A stretch of DNA of 64,000 bases, taken from the NCBI GenBank assembly GCA_021292165.1, contig CM037880.1:25632051-25696050 (forward strand). Direction: 5' to 3'. Below the pieces are notes generated by a model. That model was not told the origin of the DNA. It saw nothing but the letters and a program-made list of their open reading frames with translations, and did not search any database. The stretch comes from Shinisaurus crocodilurus (lineage: Eukaryota; Chordata; Lepidosauria; Squamata; Shinisauridae). The position numbers and the translations under genes are program-made. Numbering within the stretch: the stretch's first letter is position 1; every line of letters starts with the position of its first letter. Below, piece after piece: positions 53,041 to 62,310 of this stretch.

Positions 53041-53814
53041 CAGGGGTCCCCAATGTGGTGCCAGCAGGCACCCACAAAACATTAAAAAAAAACTATTTGG
53101 ATTTCCCCCCTTTTCTTTTTTAAATATATATGTACATGGATTTGCATATATCCATAGCAATGAATGCATATGAAATGCATACAACTTCTAGTAATTATAC
53201 ATAGGCTTCAACAAAAGTGGACCACATATCCAAATTAATATCCCTTTGAATACTTATTTCTATTGTATTGAATACTTCTTTGAATCCATTTGCATCTACA
53301 TACCACCTGTTCAGATATTGAAAGCACTGCATTATAGGAGGTGAGTGCTTATCCTTCCAATCTTGTAATATCAGTCTTTTAGCTGTGCGGAGAATCCATT
53401 TACACTGACCATTTGCTATTCCTATGAAGCAGGTAAATAATTTAATAGAGCGTGTACATCAGTGAATACTAGACTGTTCCAGTACAAAATTTATCTGTGT
53501 AATAACCTCCTCCCCAAAAGAAGCAACTATTGGACATTGCCAAAACATATGTTTAAAAGAAGCATTAGCTGCCTTGCACTGCCAGCTGTTAGACAAATTA
53601 GACAATCCCTTATTAAAGAGACGTTGCGATGTCCAATAGACATGAAACATAAGTTTTCGCTGAATAAGACGCAGCCTGAGATCCATAGATGCAACAGGTA
53701 GACACCAAAGTGGCGATCCACTGATTACCGTATTAGGCATTTTGTGGTGGTGCCCACAGCAGTTTCTCAAATTCCCAAATGTGCCCACGGGTCCAAAAAA
53801 GTTGGAGACCCCTG
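53041..53814. mobile_element. hAT-type element disrupted by an L1-like insertion
   Basis: The ends CAGGGGTCCCCAA and TTGGAGACCCCTG are inverted, and the 8-bp TSD CTGTACTA is perfect (53033-53040, 53815-53822). Most of the interior is an L1-like fragment in minus orientation. No transposase is present. Confidence 0.85.
53100..53738 (-). mobile_element. L1-like LINE, end of ORF2 and 3' UTR
   Basis: On the minus strand, 'SWQCKAANASFKHMFWQC' shows the C-x11-H-x4-C pattern of the L1 ORF2 C-terminal Cys motif, followed by an L1-type end homologous to 34938-35168. The frame is not continuous. Insertion-site duplications are unclear. Confidence 0.65.
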
Positions 53815-53964
53815 CTGTACTAGCTGGCATGTGTGAATAAGCCCTGCTACTCTTTTCCATGTGCAGGAAATATCCGCTGCACAGTTCATTGCATACCATC
53901 ACCACAGGGAATTCCAAGCGCTGTAAAAGCCATACCTGGACTACCATGCCTTGCCCATCATGTA

Positions 53965-54108
53965 TTAGGCCTTCCTCAACCTGGCACCCTCCAGATATTT
54001 TCCGCTACAATTCCCATCAGCCCCAGCCAGCATGGACAATGGTCAGGAATGGTGGGAGTTGTAGTGCAAAACATCTGGAGAGCACCAGGCTGGGGAAGGC
54101 TGTGTTAG
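53965..54108. repeat. Foldback repeat, CTCCAGATGT family, complete
   Basis: TTCCTCAACCTGGCACCCTC, CAGATATTTTCCGCTACAAT and mirrored TGGGAGTTGTAGTGCAAAAC, CACCAGGCTGGGGAAGGC. It resembles the 18.3-kb copy. Confidence 0.75.
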
Positions 54109-54464
54109 GCAGAAGAAAGAGGACGAAAGATCATGGACTGGCTCCTGGTGGTCCTTCTCCCCTCTCGTTTGATAGGCGATTGGCACTGTGTCGGGAAGCC
54201 AGGCGGCTCTTTTCCCTTCCTGGGGCAACTGACATCATCATAAAGACTTCAAATAGACAGGAAACAGTCCAGCTGAGTTTAAAGAGCAGCAATTAGCAAT
54301 ATGCCCACCCTGGTTGAAACTTCTGCCCACCCAGCACCAAGGGTGACTGGCAGGGACTGATGGGAAAATATTTGGTGCGTAAAAGGAGGCCAGAAAGTAC
54401 AAAAAAAGATAAGAAAAGAAAGCACACCACTAACTTTTCCAAGGAGCTGGATACATGTCTACAG

Positions 54465-54958
54465 CAGTGTTCTCCAACTTTGGGTCCCCAGATGGTTTTG
54501 GCCGACAACTCCCAGCATGCCCCAGCCAAGTATGCTGGCTGGGGCATGCTGGGAGTCGTAGGCCAAAACCATCTGGGGGCCCAAGGTTGGAGAACACTGA
54601 GTAGCATATGCACATGTGGTGAGTCTCCCAGGGCTGACGTTTTTAACGAGCTCAGAACCAGGGCTGTCCCCAAACATTTTGCTGCCTGCTGGGGTGACGG
54701 ACAAAATGGTGGCCCTCATCACCCTTCCATGTGGAGAAGCCAGCTGGGCTGAAAGTTGAATCTGATTTCAGCATTGGTGATGGGACAGCATTCTCCGCGA
54801 CACCTGGAGGCAGATGAGGAGGCGTCATGGTAAATTCTGAGGTGCAGGCACTCGTTATTATGACAGTCTGCACAGCCACACGCCCCAAGGAGAGTCCATG
54901 GGGCATGCTGGGAGTTGTAGGCCAAAAACATCTGGGGACCCAAGGTTGGAGAACACTG
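54465..54958. mobile_element. Composite hAT foldback element carrying 300 bp of captured DNA
   Basis: The outer TSD GTCTACAG is perfect (54457-54464, 54959-54966). The left end is a full 135-bp foldback element (54465-54599). A 298-bp segment follows that also exists beside the solo element at 21.7-22.1 kb. The right end is the right half of another foldback element (54898-54958). The outer TSD shows the whole 494 bp moved as a unit. Confidence 0.9.
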
Positions 54959-55011
54959 GTCTACAGGGAAAGGACCAGTTAAAGCTTATGAGTAATCAAC
55001 TATGATAAGGG

Positions 55012-55106
55012 CACAATCCTATCCATGTTTAGACAGAAAAAGGCCTACCAAAAGGGAGCTGTAGGCCTTTTTTCTGTCTAAGCATGCATAGGATTGCTCT
55101 CTAACA
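55012..55106. repeat. Foldback MITE, AATCCTATGCATG family
   Basis: Ends 'GGGCACAATCCTATCCATGT' and 'AAGCATGCATAGGATTGC'; arms AAAGGCCTACC and TAGGCCTTTTTTCTG. Inner arms are mostly deleted. Confidence 0.7.
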
Positions 55107-55515
55107 GCACCCATTTCTGTTAAATTAAATTCACTGTTAATATTTGCGCAAATATAAAACCCTTTCATTGTTAAAATGCAGTCAGCTTTGCTAAACCTTT
55201 CCCTGTAATTCTTTCAGTATTCACTATATCGTTCGTTCGTGTTCTTTTTTTTCTTTTCTTTTTTTTTACTAAGGAGTACCGTAATTACGCAGCCAGTATT
55301 AAAGCACAAACAGTTACAGCTTCCTTCTTTGAACAAACCTACAGCCTAAAAATCTTAATACACTGAAAGTTTGTTTATAGGCCTATTGTAGTTTTTATTG
55401 TTAGATAATTTGTCATCTTGTCTTTTAATAGTTTGTTTGATACTATTGTATTTGTCCTTCATGCTGTCGTTAGCCACTTTAGGCTTCCCCCTTGAATGGA
55501 AAAGCAGGATACAAA

Positions 55516-55548
<33 letters not shown>

Positions 55549-55904
55549 ATGATGGTGGAAGAAGGTTCTGCAAGGGTCCTTTCCCCTTCAATTTTAAAGA
55601 AAGAACACAAGCGGTTATTTCCAGTCCCACCAGCGTAAACAATCACCCTGCAGGGAATTTCCCAACGGCACAACCTCACAGGCAGGATGGCCGGCCCAGC
55701 CACAGATATGCTTCTGTTGATGTCCCTTTAGGGTCCCTTTAGGTCCCTGATGAGCGTACATATGGGTCCCTTTAGCATGACTCTATAATTCATTATGGAA
55801 CTGTGTCAGAGTAAATGAATCCAGTATGCTGGCGTTGCCTCAGTGCAGCATGAGGTCTCTTCTAAACCAAGATTTTACCATCATAAATGTGTTAGTCCTT
55901 AAGG
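55107..55904. other. No gene; (GCT)n/(GAT)n at 55519-55555
   Basis: Seven GCT and about five GAT units. 'GCCACTTTAGGCTTCCCCCTT' before it and 'TACAAATTGCTG' resemble a short LINE/SINE tail. Nothing coding is supported. Confidence 0.45.
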
Positions 55905-56295
55905 TGGGAATGGGGGTCCTCCAGATGTTGTTGGACCAGTGTTGGAACTTGGAGCCAGTGTGGCGTAGTGGTGAGAGTGTTGGACTGGGACTCGGGAGAT
56001 CCGGGTTCGAGTCCCCGCTCGGCCATGAAACTCACTGGGTGACTTTGGGCCAGTCACTGACTCTCAGCCTAACCTACCTCACAGGGTTGTTGTGAGGATA
56101 AAATGGAGAGGAGGATTATGTAAGCTGCCTTGGGTTCCTTGAGGGAAAAAAGGCGGGGTATAAATATAATAAATAAATAAATAAATAAATTGGACTATAA
56201 CACCCATTATCCCTCACCATTGGCTATGCTGGCTAGGGCCATTGGGAGTTGCAACCCAACAAGATCTGGGGGGCCACACGTTCCCCATCCCTGCC
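55905..56295. repeat. Foldback repeat split by a SINE
   Basis: Left part GGGGGTCCTCCAGATGTTGT (55914), right part TGGACTATAACACCCATTAT through CAAGATCTGGGGGGCC (56189 on). The family A SINE in the middle is flanked by TTGGAC on both sides. Confidence 0.7.
55951..56190 (+). mobile_element. tRNA SINE family A, best-preserved copy
   Basis: Box A 'GTGGCGTAGTGGTGAGAGTG', box B 'CCGGGTTCGAGTCCCC' (matching the canonical GGTTCGANNCC), the conserved body and 'GGCGGGGTATAAATATAATA' with (AATA)n. Intact boxes make it the best candidate for a transcribed copy. Confidence 0.92.
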
Positions 56296-56844
56296 TTAAG
56301 GTGCCACAAGACTCTTCGTTCTCACTGTTTTGCCAAAGCAGACCTGCTCATTGTGATGGAACGACTTCTGGATTACCCAGCATCGTGCCAAATAACACAG
56401 ACAGCATAGACAGGAAGCACTCCCATGGAAGGGACTTAGACAGGGCCTCACCAGCTGACCTCAACGCTATTGGAAGTTCATACGAGAGAAAGTATTCCCT
56501 GAGCTGCACCAGTTCTCACACCACAGCCATCCATGCTTTCTGAACCCTTTTACAATTAGGGTCTCACTCCAGCTGTCCTCTTCTTCTTTTATAGGCCACT
56601 TTGGTGTTCACCTGGGATATTAGGCTTCAGTGCTAGAAGCCTCACCGGATTCCTCTAATTGAACTGCTTGGCACTTACCTGTCTGCAGCTACAATGAGGC
56701 TGCAGCACACCTTACTCTGATGATGTATTGTATCTCTTGCATTACCTCTTGGTCCTACCCTGTGGAACGAAATCTCACTCATTTTGTGCAAATTGTTGTG
56801 AAAATTCATAATTTTCAATATAAACTCTGTATATTGACAATTTT

Positions 56845-56960
56845 TATGCGGTATTTTATTGTATTTGTGGCCTGTGTTTTTGTATATTGTTGTGAACCGC
56901 CCAAAGAGCTTCAGCTATTGGGTGGTAAAGAAATGAAATGAAATGAATGAATGAATAAAA
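56845..56960 (+). mobile_element. L2-type LINE 3' tail
   Basis: 'GTTGTGAACCGCCCAAAGAG', 'CTTCAGCTATTGGGTGGT' and 'AAAGAAATGAAATGAAATG', as at 1.43 kb. Non-coding. Confidence 0.75.
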
Positions 56961-57002
56961 CACATATGCAATGAAGTGGGATGTAGCCTATGGGGGAAAA
57001 AA

Positions 57003-57180
57003 ATCCGGAAACTGCTGCTGGATCAGACCAAAGACCTTCTAGGTCAACATCCTGTTACCCAGATGCCTCCAGGAAATCCAGAAGAAAGGCGTGAACACAA
57101 TAGCCCTCTCTCGTTGTTGCTCTTCAGCATACTGCCTGTGGACATACTGTGATGGCAAAGCACAATAGCAGCAGCAGACG
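57003..57180 (-). mobile_element. L3/CR1-like LINE fragment
   Basis: 'CTGCTGGATCAGACCAAAGA', 'CAACATCCTGTTACCCAGAT', 'GCGTGAACACAATAGCC' follow the order of the 0.7-kb copy. Confidence 0.6.
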
Positions 57181-57452
57181 TCACCCAACAAACACACGCA
57201 CACACAGGACTTGCTTCTAAGCAGATGCTTTTAAAGAAAATAACAGTAGCATAAGATTTCTTTGGTACTATAAGCTTGATGGTTACAGACTTTGAACGTG
57301 CAGTTTCTTAAATGTTACTCATACTGTGAGGTAAGGAAAACCACAGAACACATCTCCTTTCTAAACCCTAGCAAGAATCAGTTAAGTCCGTTTACTGTTA
57401 GAATGTCCTAACCGTCAGGGAGAGAGAGAATGGAATTTCTAACTTGTTGCTA
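57181..57452. other. No feature recognised
   Basis: Single-copy-looking sequence. Confidence 0.35.
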
Positions 57453-57537
57453 GGCAGCATCCAGCATTCCCTCCCCTGATACCACTAAGTGGTTTGCTCC
57501 ACTGAACCCTGCTCCTTGACTTCTCAGAGAAGCTTGG
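57453..57537 (+). repeat. Inverted duplicate, arm 1
   Basis: About 85 bp (GTTGCTAGGCAGCATCCAGC ... CTTCTCAGAGAAGC) whose reverse complement is inserted at 57955-58041 inside the L2 element, nearly unchanged (one substitution visible: AAGGAGC/AGGGAGC). Confidence 0.85.
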
Positions 57538-57664
57538 TTTCTGCCTTTGCCATTTAACTTGACTATAACAGCCTATCTTACCCCTTTAATGGGCAGTCAA
57601 CTTAAAAAACCCTCCCTGCAGAGTTGACATCTTCTCATCGCATATTCCAACATACTGCCCTTAT

Positions 57665-57770
57665 ACAAATCTATGGTGTGACTGTTCACTGTGGGAATAG
57701 AATGCTGCACTAGATGGACCTTTGGTCTGATCCAGCATGGCTTTTTTATCTTCTTATGTTCTTATGATTC
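57665..57770 (+). mobile_element. L3/CR1-like LINE tail
   Basis: 'GCACTAGATGGACCTTTGGT', 'CTGATCCAGCATGGC' and TTCTTATGTTCTTATG at the end. Confidence 0.65.
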
Positions 57771-57782
57771 AATCATGGTATC

Positions 57783-59025
57783 CTTCTTGGATGTATGGGA
57801 CTTGTGGGGATTTTATTTATGGTTGTCCCAACCCTATCAGGCTGAACACTCTCAGAAGGTGGTGCTGGGGGACTGTTGTTCAGTCCCTTGTCCCATGGGG
57901 AGCCTCAAGGCTCTATTTTATCCCCCCCCCCATGCTCTCTAATGTCTACACGTAGCTTCTCTGAGAAGTCAGGGAGCAGGGTTCAGTGGAGCAAACCACT
58001 TAGTGGTATCAGGGGAGGGAATGCTGGATGCTGCCTAGCAACCACTGGGAGAGGTTATCCGGAATTTTGGAGCTGGGTTGCATCACTAGGCAGAGGATAC
58101 CCAGCTCTATCTCTTCTTTTGAACTACCACCAGGGAAGCAGTGGAAATTCTGAATTGTTGTCTGAATGCAATGTTGGATGGATGTGGGCTAACAAGTTGA
58201 AGCTCAGTCCAACCAGAATGGGGTACTGTTAGTCAGTCAACAAGCTAATCTGGGTTTGGGAGGGTAGCCTGTTCTGGATGGGGCTGCACTCCCTCTGAAG
58301 GATTGTGTCTGCAGTTTGAGGGTGATCCTGAACGCTCAGGTGGCTGCTGTGTCCAGGAGAGCCTTTGCCCTGCTTTGGCTGATGAGCCAGCTGTGCCCTT
58401 TCCTGGAAAATTCAGATCTGGCCACAGTAATACATGCCTTCGCCATGCCCCAGTTAGATTATTGCAATGCATTCTACATGGGGCTGCACTTGAAAAGTGT
58501 TCAGAAACTGCAGCTGATGCAAAATGAGGCAGCCAGATTGCTCTCTGCTGCATGCTTTTCAGACCACATTACACTAGTCTTGTGTCAACTGCACTGGCTT
58601 CCAGTTTGTTTCAGGGGCCAAATCAAGTTACTGAAGCTCACCTATAAAGCCCTAAGTGGCATAGAGCTAGGATAATCTGAAAGACCACCTCCATAGGTTG
58701 AGATATCTTCGGAGGCCCTGTTTTATGTCCCATCACACAAAGAGGTTTGGGTGGTGGGAACAGAAGACAGGGCCTTTTCTGTGGCAGCACCCTGGTTGTG
58801 GAATTCCCTCCCAAAGGAGGCAAGAGTAGCCCCATCCTTGACGGCATGTGGATGGGCACTGAAAACATTATTATTCTGCTCAGGTTTTAGTGGGTTAACT
58901 GAAGGTTTTAACTCTATTCTTATTTGTTTTAGGGCTCTGGTTTTAACTGTTACTGTTGAATTGTTGTTTTAATATATAAACTGCTTCAGGCACCCGTTAG
59001 GGCTAAAACATGTTACAAATAAATA
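57783..59025 (+). mobile_element. L2 LINE, RT second half to 3' end
   Basis: The frame remnants follow the L2 order. They are a degraded 'GVPQGS' region near 57890-57920, an LGEVIR-like motif after the insertion, 'SDLATVIHAFAMPQLDYCNA' (58414), 'MQNEAARLLSAAC', 'CQLHWLPVCFRG' and 'YKALSGI', then a second piece 'DRAFSVAAPWLWNSLPKEAR'. The 3' UTR ends in AATAAATAAATG near 59025. Several frameshifts are present. An 87-bp inverted duplicate interrupts it. Confidence 0.85.
57955..58041 (-). repeat. Inverted duplicate, arm 2, inserted in L2
   Basis: Reverse complement of 57453-57537. L2 coding sequence is continuous across it when skipped (ends TCTAATGTCTACA, resumes CCACTGGGAGAGG), so arm 2 was added later. 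Confidence 0.8.
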
Positions 59026-59689
59026 AATGCCTAATGTTGTGGCAATCAGTGAATTCCATAAAGGAATTACCTTTTGTGTGAAGATGAAAGTGTTCGGTGG
59101 TCGCCTGCACCCTGTGAACAGGCCAGAAGAAAGCCTTAACCCCTTGCTAATTTACTCATACAACTATGTGTATTTGAGCAAAACCAGAGACTTGGGGAAA
59201 GTTGTGAACTTCATGACCTCAAATTGCTGAACTTTTGTTGGTCTCCATCCTGATAATCTACTGTATATGGTTCACACAACAATGGTTCCTTTTATTTTAA
59301 ATTGCCAACTCCATGAATAGCTTCTCAGCAGACTTCCAGGCAAACAACAGGATACAACCGTCCTTCGAGTATGGAGGGAGAGGGAGGGAGGGAGGGAGAG
59401 AGGGAGCGCACGGCGCGCAACAGGGCGAGACAAAATTAATAAGCCTTTGAGCGTTGCTTTGCATTTTTCAAATACAGAATCACAAGAACCATCTTTCATC
59501 AGGAAAAGTTGAATAGTTCATTATCAGTCTCGTCTCAAGTGACTGCTCCTTTCAGGCCAGCAGGGCTTGGCCAGCATCCATGACACTTGTATTGTTTTCA
59601 CATGATCCTAAATGAAGTAAAACCAACCAACCAACCACTAATTTGACTTTTAAATGTAATAAAACTATAAGGGGTCCTTGTTGGACGAT
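59026..59689. other. No gene recognised
   Basis: A G/A-rich (GGGA)n patch lies at 59370-59406. No supported feature. Confidence 0.4.
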
Positions 59690-59922
59690 TGTTTATTTAT
59701 TCATTTGTTACAGTCATTCCCCACCTTTTTTCCTCCAAGGAGCCCAAGGCAGCATACAGGATCCTCCTCCTCTGCATTTTATCCTCACAACAACCCTGTG
59801 AGGTAGGTCAGGCTGAGAGTCAGTGACTGGCCCAAAGTCACCCAGTGAGCTTCATGGCCGAGCGGGGACTAGAACCCGGGTCTCCCGAGGCCCAGTCCAA
59901 CACTCTGACCACTACGCCACAT
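59690..59922 (-). mobile_element. tRNA SINE family A
   Basis: Near-complete reversed copy with 'CCAAGGAGCCCAAGGCAGCA', 'CCTGTGAGGTAGGTCAGGC', box B complement 'GGGACTAGAACCCGGG' and head 'GACCACTACGCCACA', lacking the last few head bases. Confidence 0.88.
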
Positions 59923-60225
59923 ATGGAAAGTTGGTCCCAGGCAAAATCTGGGGGATTTTGACGGTGGTGCTGGTGGTGAGGATAGCTGTGGGTCATGTTG
60001 TCTCTCTTTCTCCCCTTTTGTTCTGATGACTTCTCACATGAGGTATAAGTCTGATCTGAAGCTGAGAGGTGTGTTTGCATATACTATAATAAGCAACATA
60101 CGGTAAATATATGGGGGCCAATGTGAGTACAGAGTTCAAAGTACTGTCCTCACAATGTATTCTTTTCTGTAGAGGCTGCACATGTCACTCATTCCAGATT
60201 AATCAATTTGGGCTATGTTCACACA
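59923..60225. other. No feature recognised
   Basis: Nothing recognisable on either strand. Confidence 0.35.
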
Positions 60226-60393
60226 TAGATTTCATAGATCATAGAGTTGGAAGGAGCCTACAAGGCCATCGAGTCCAACCCCCTGCTCAATGCAGGAAAC
60301 TAGAGGCGGGGTCTCCCATCCAAGTAATAACCAGGCCTGACCCTGCTTAGCTTTCCACGCTCAGACAAGCTGAGCCTGTGTGAGGCGCAGGCC
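60226..60393 (-). mobile_element. 5S rRNA-derived SINE with CR1 tail, copy 4
   Basis: Complete copy with the 5' extension (GCCTCACACAGGCTCAGC), 5S box A/intermediate element/box C region, CR1 3' segment, and ATGATCTATGAAATCTA end. It differs from copies 1 and 3 by few substitutions. Confidence 0.88.
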
Positions 60394-60438
60394 TGTTCGT
60401 GTTCATCATCTGATGACTGTAGCATCCTGTGATATGTT

Positions 60439-60584
60439 CAGGGCTTTTTTTCTGATGGAACTCACCGGAACTGAGTTCCAGCACCTTTTCTTCTATTAAT
60501 TGCATTACAATTTAATCGCCATCTACTCCCGAGGAAATGTAATCCAAGAGTTCCGGTACCCTTTTCTCCAGAAAAAAAGCACTG
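60439..60584. mobile_element. hAT-type MITE, CAGGGCTTTTTTTCTG family
   Basis: 146 bp. Ends CAGGGCTTTTTTTCTG and CAGAAAAAAAGCACTG are inverted; inside, GGAACTCACCGGAACTGAG and AGAGTTCCGGTACCC are mirrored. The 8-bp TSD GATATGTT is perfect (60431-60438, 60585-60592). Confidence 0.92.
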
Positions 60585-61677
60585 GATATGTTACATGTGG
60601 GGGAAAAGTCATCACAGATAAACTCAACAGGCGGAGCTGCAAGGGAGCCAAGTGACAAGGAAACAGCTGGCTTAGCTGGGGACTGTGCCTTTGGGCCAGC
60701 TAGGGAAGCAGCAAGTGACAAGGCCGTTTCCCTCCTTTCCCCCTTCCTTCCTTTCCTTAGCCAAACACTGCTGGGCTCCACACGCTAACTCACCCAAAAA
60801 AGTTAGACACCACCGTCAGCTCTACACCCAGACCTCCTCTGGGTTCCACCCCTATAACTCAGTTACTCAGGCCCTACACAGGTACTCAGAAGTGTTTCTC
60901 CGTTTCAAGCAGTGCCAGCTCCAGGTTTCTGAGGGACCTTGGGCCAGACACCCTCAATGGGCCCCTCCCTCGGTGAGTCGACCTTCTCACCGCCGTTGTC
61001 ACCAGCCGCCATTGCTCTTCTTCCTCTTCCTCATCATTGCTGCCACTTGCTTGCTTCGCAGGCAGAGAGCCAGGGGGCAAGGGGGCCATGGTGGCACCTG
61101 CTGCTCCTCCTTCTCACCATCGTTGTTGTCTGGGCCAGAGCGAGAGGCAGGTGAATGAACAAGCAGGTTGTGCATGATGGTGAACAGGGGGAACAACTCC
61201 AGGCGGCTCTTGCCAGTGGGTTTCCTGCTCCCAGCAAGTTCAAAGCCAGTGCCGGCTCCAGGTTTCTGAGGGCCCTTGGACAAGGCACCCTCAATGCCCC
61301 CCTCCCTCGGTGAGTCTACCTTCTCACTGCCATCGTCACCAGCCACAATTGCTTGTCATTGCTACCCACTTGGTTGCCTGGCAGGCAGAGAGCCAACAAT
61401 GAGCAAATAGGCCATGTGGCATGCATCTCCTGCTCCTTCTTCTCACCAGTCACCACCACCATTGTCTGGACCAGAGTGAGAGACAGGTGAATAGGGTGGC
61501 CACTTGTTAATCGCCCCCCCAAAAAGGACATGCATCACCAAAACAGGGGACAAAAGAGGACACTTATTGCAAAAAAAATTTGCATATGCTAATATATGGA
61601 TGGAAATTTAGAAATTATTATAATTTAAATAGAAATACGGTACATCTCACCATAGTGCTTTTCTGTATTGTCTAGAT

Positions 61678-62027
61678 CAGTGTTCTCCAATCTTGGGTCC
61701 CCAGATGTTTTTGGCCTACAACTCCCAGCATGCCCCAGCCAGCTATAGTGGTTAGAGTGTTAGACTGGGACTCTCAGCCTAGCCTACCTCACAGGGTTGG
61801 TGTGAGGATAAAATGTATGAGGAGGAGCGTGTTTGCTGCCTTCGGTTCTTTTCAAAAGGAAAAAGGCAAATATAAATGTAATCACACACACACACACACA
61901 CTTTGTATGCAGTCCCATAGAGCAAACTGGAACATCATGCTCTATCAGACATTATACTTTAAATGTCTGGGGCATGCTGGGAGTTGTAGGCCAAAAACAT
62001 CTGGGGACCCAAGGTTGGAGAACACTG
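61678..62027. mobile_element. hAT foldback element with a SINE in its loop
   Basis: The TSD is GTCTAGAT / GCCTAGAT (7 of 8; 61670-61677, 62028-62035). Left arm 61678-61743 and right arm from about 61966 are the two halves of the 135-bp element. About 220 bp is inserted between them. Confidence 0.88.
61748..61905 (+). mobile_element. tRNA SINE family A, internally deleted
   Basis: 'TATAGTGGTTAGAGTGTTAG' (box A) runs from 'ACTGGGACTCTCAGCC' straight into 'TAGCCTACCTCACAGGGTTG', so box B and about 60 bp are missing. It ends 'GGCAAATATAAATGTAATCA' with a (CA)n tract at 61884-61902. Confidence 0.75.
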
Positions 62028-62310
62028 GCCTAGATGCTGTTGATGGGCAACTCCAAGGCCCAGCTCTCCTTCTATCGGTACTTTATCTTTAAACCAGGCT
62101 TGCATTGGAGAGCCCTTCAAATAGAGGATGCCTTCAAAATAGAGGACTGTCCTCTGTAAAAGAAGACACCTGGCTACCCTACGTGCACATTAAGGTTGCA
62201 GTGGTGAAGAGGAGGAGCAGGTCCAGGGAGCTTTTGTCAGTGGTCCCCTGTTGGGGTGTGGGCCCCCAACAGCTGCCCAACCATGCCTACCCTTGATGCC
62301 CGCTCTGTTT

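Larger units (their letters stand above)
61492..62181. mobile_element. Non-autonomous DNA transposon, TAGGGTGGCCA ends, copy 2
   Basis: Ends TAGGGTGGCCACTTG and CCTGGCTACCCTA. The interior matches 16629-16970 on both sides of a nested hAT element. It is inserted in repeat X. Confidence 0.8.
60908..62310 (+). repeat. Repeat family X, tandem pair, second unit interrupted
   Basis: Unit 1 is 60908-61248. Unit 2 starts at 61249 with GCCAGTGCCGGCTCCAGG, stops at 61491 (ACAGGTGAA) and resumes near 62194 (GTTGCAGTGGTGAAGAGG), ending at ACCATGCCTACCCTTGATGC. The uninterrupted 43.2-kb copy shows that nothing else is missing. Confidence 0.75.

Noticed and set aside
21913..54943. A repeated peptide family (LGPQMFLAYNSQHAP-like) seen in many places
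   Set aside because: It is the translation of the hAT foldback element, found on both strands because the element is palindromic.
55951..56040. Functional tRNA gene
   Set aside because: Boxes A and B are present but there is no complete cloverleaf; the sequence continues into a SINE body and AATA tail.
8786..60393. Functional 5S rRNA genes
   Set aside because: Only about 60 of 120 nt match 5S; the 3' half is replaced by CR1 sequence and there is no 5S terminator.
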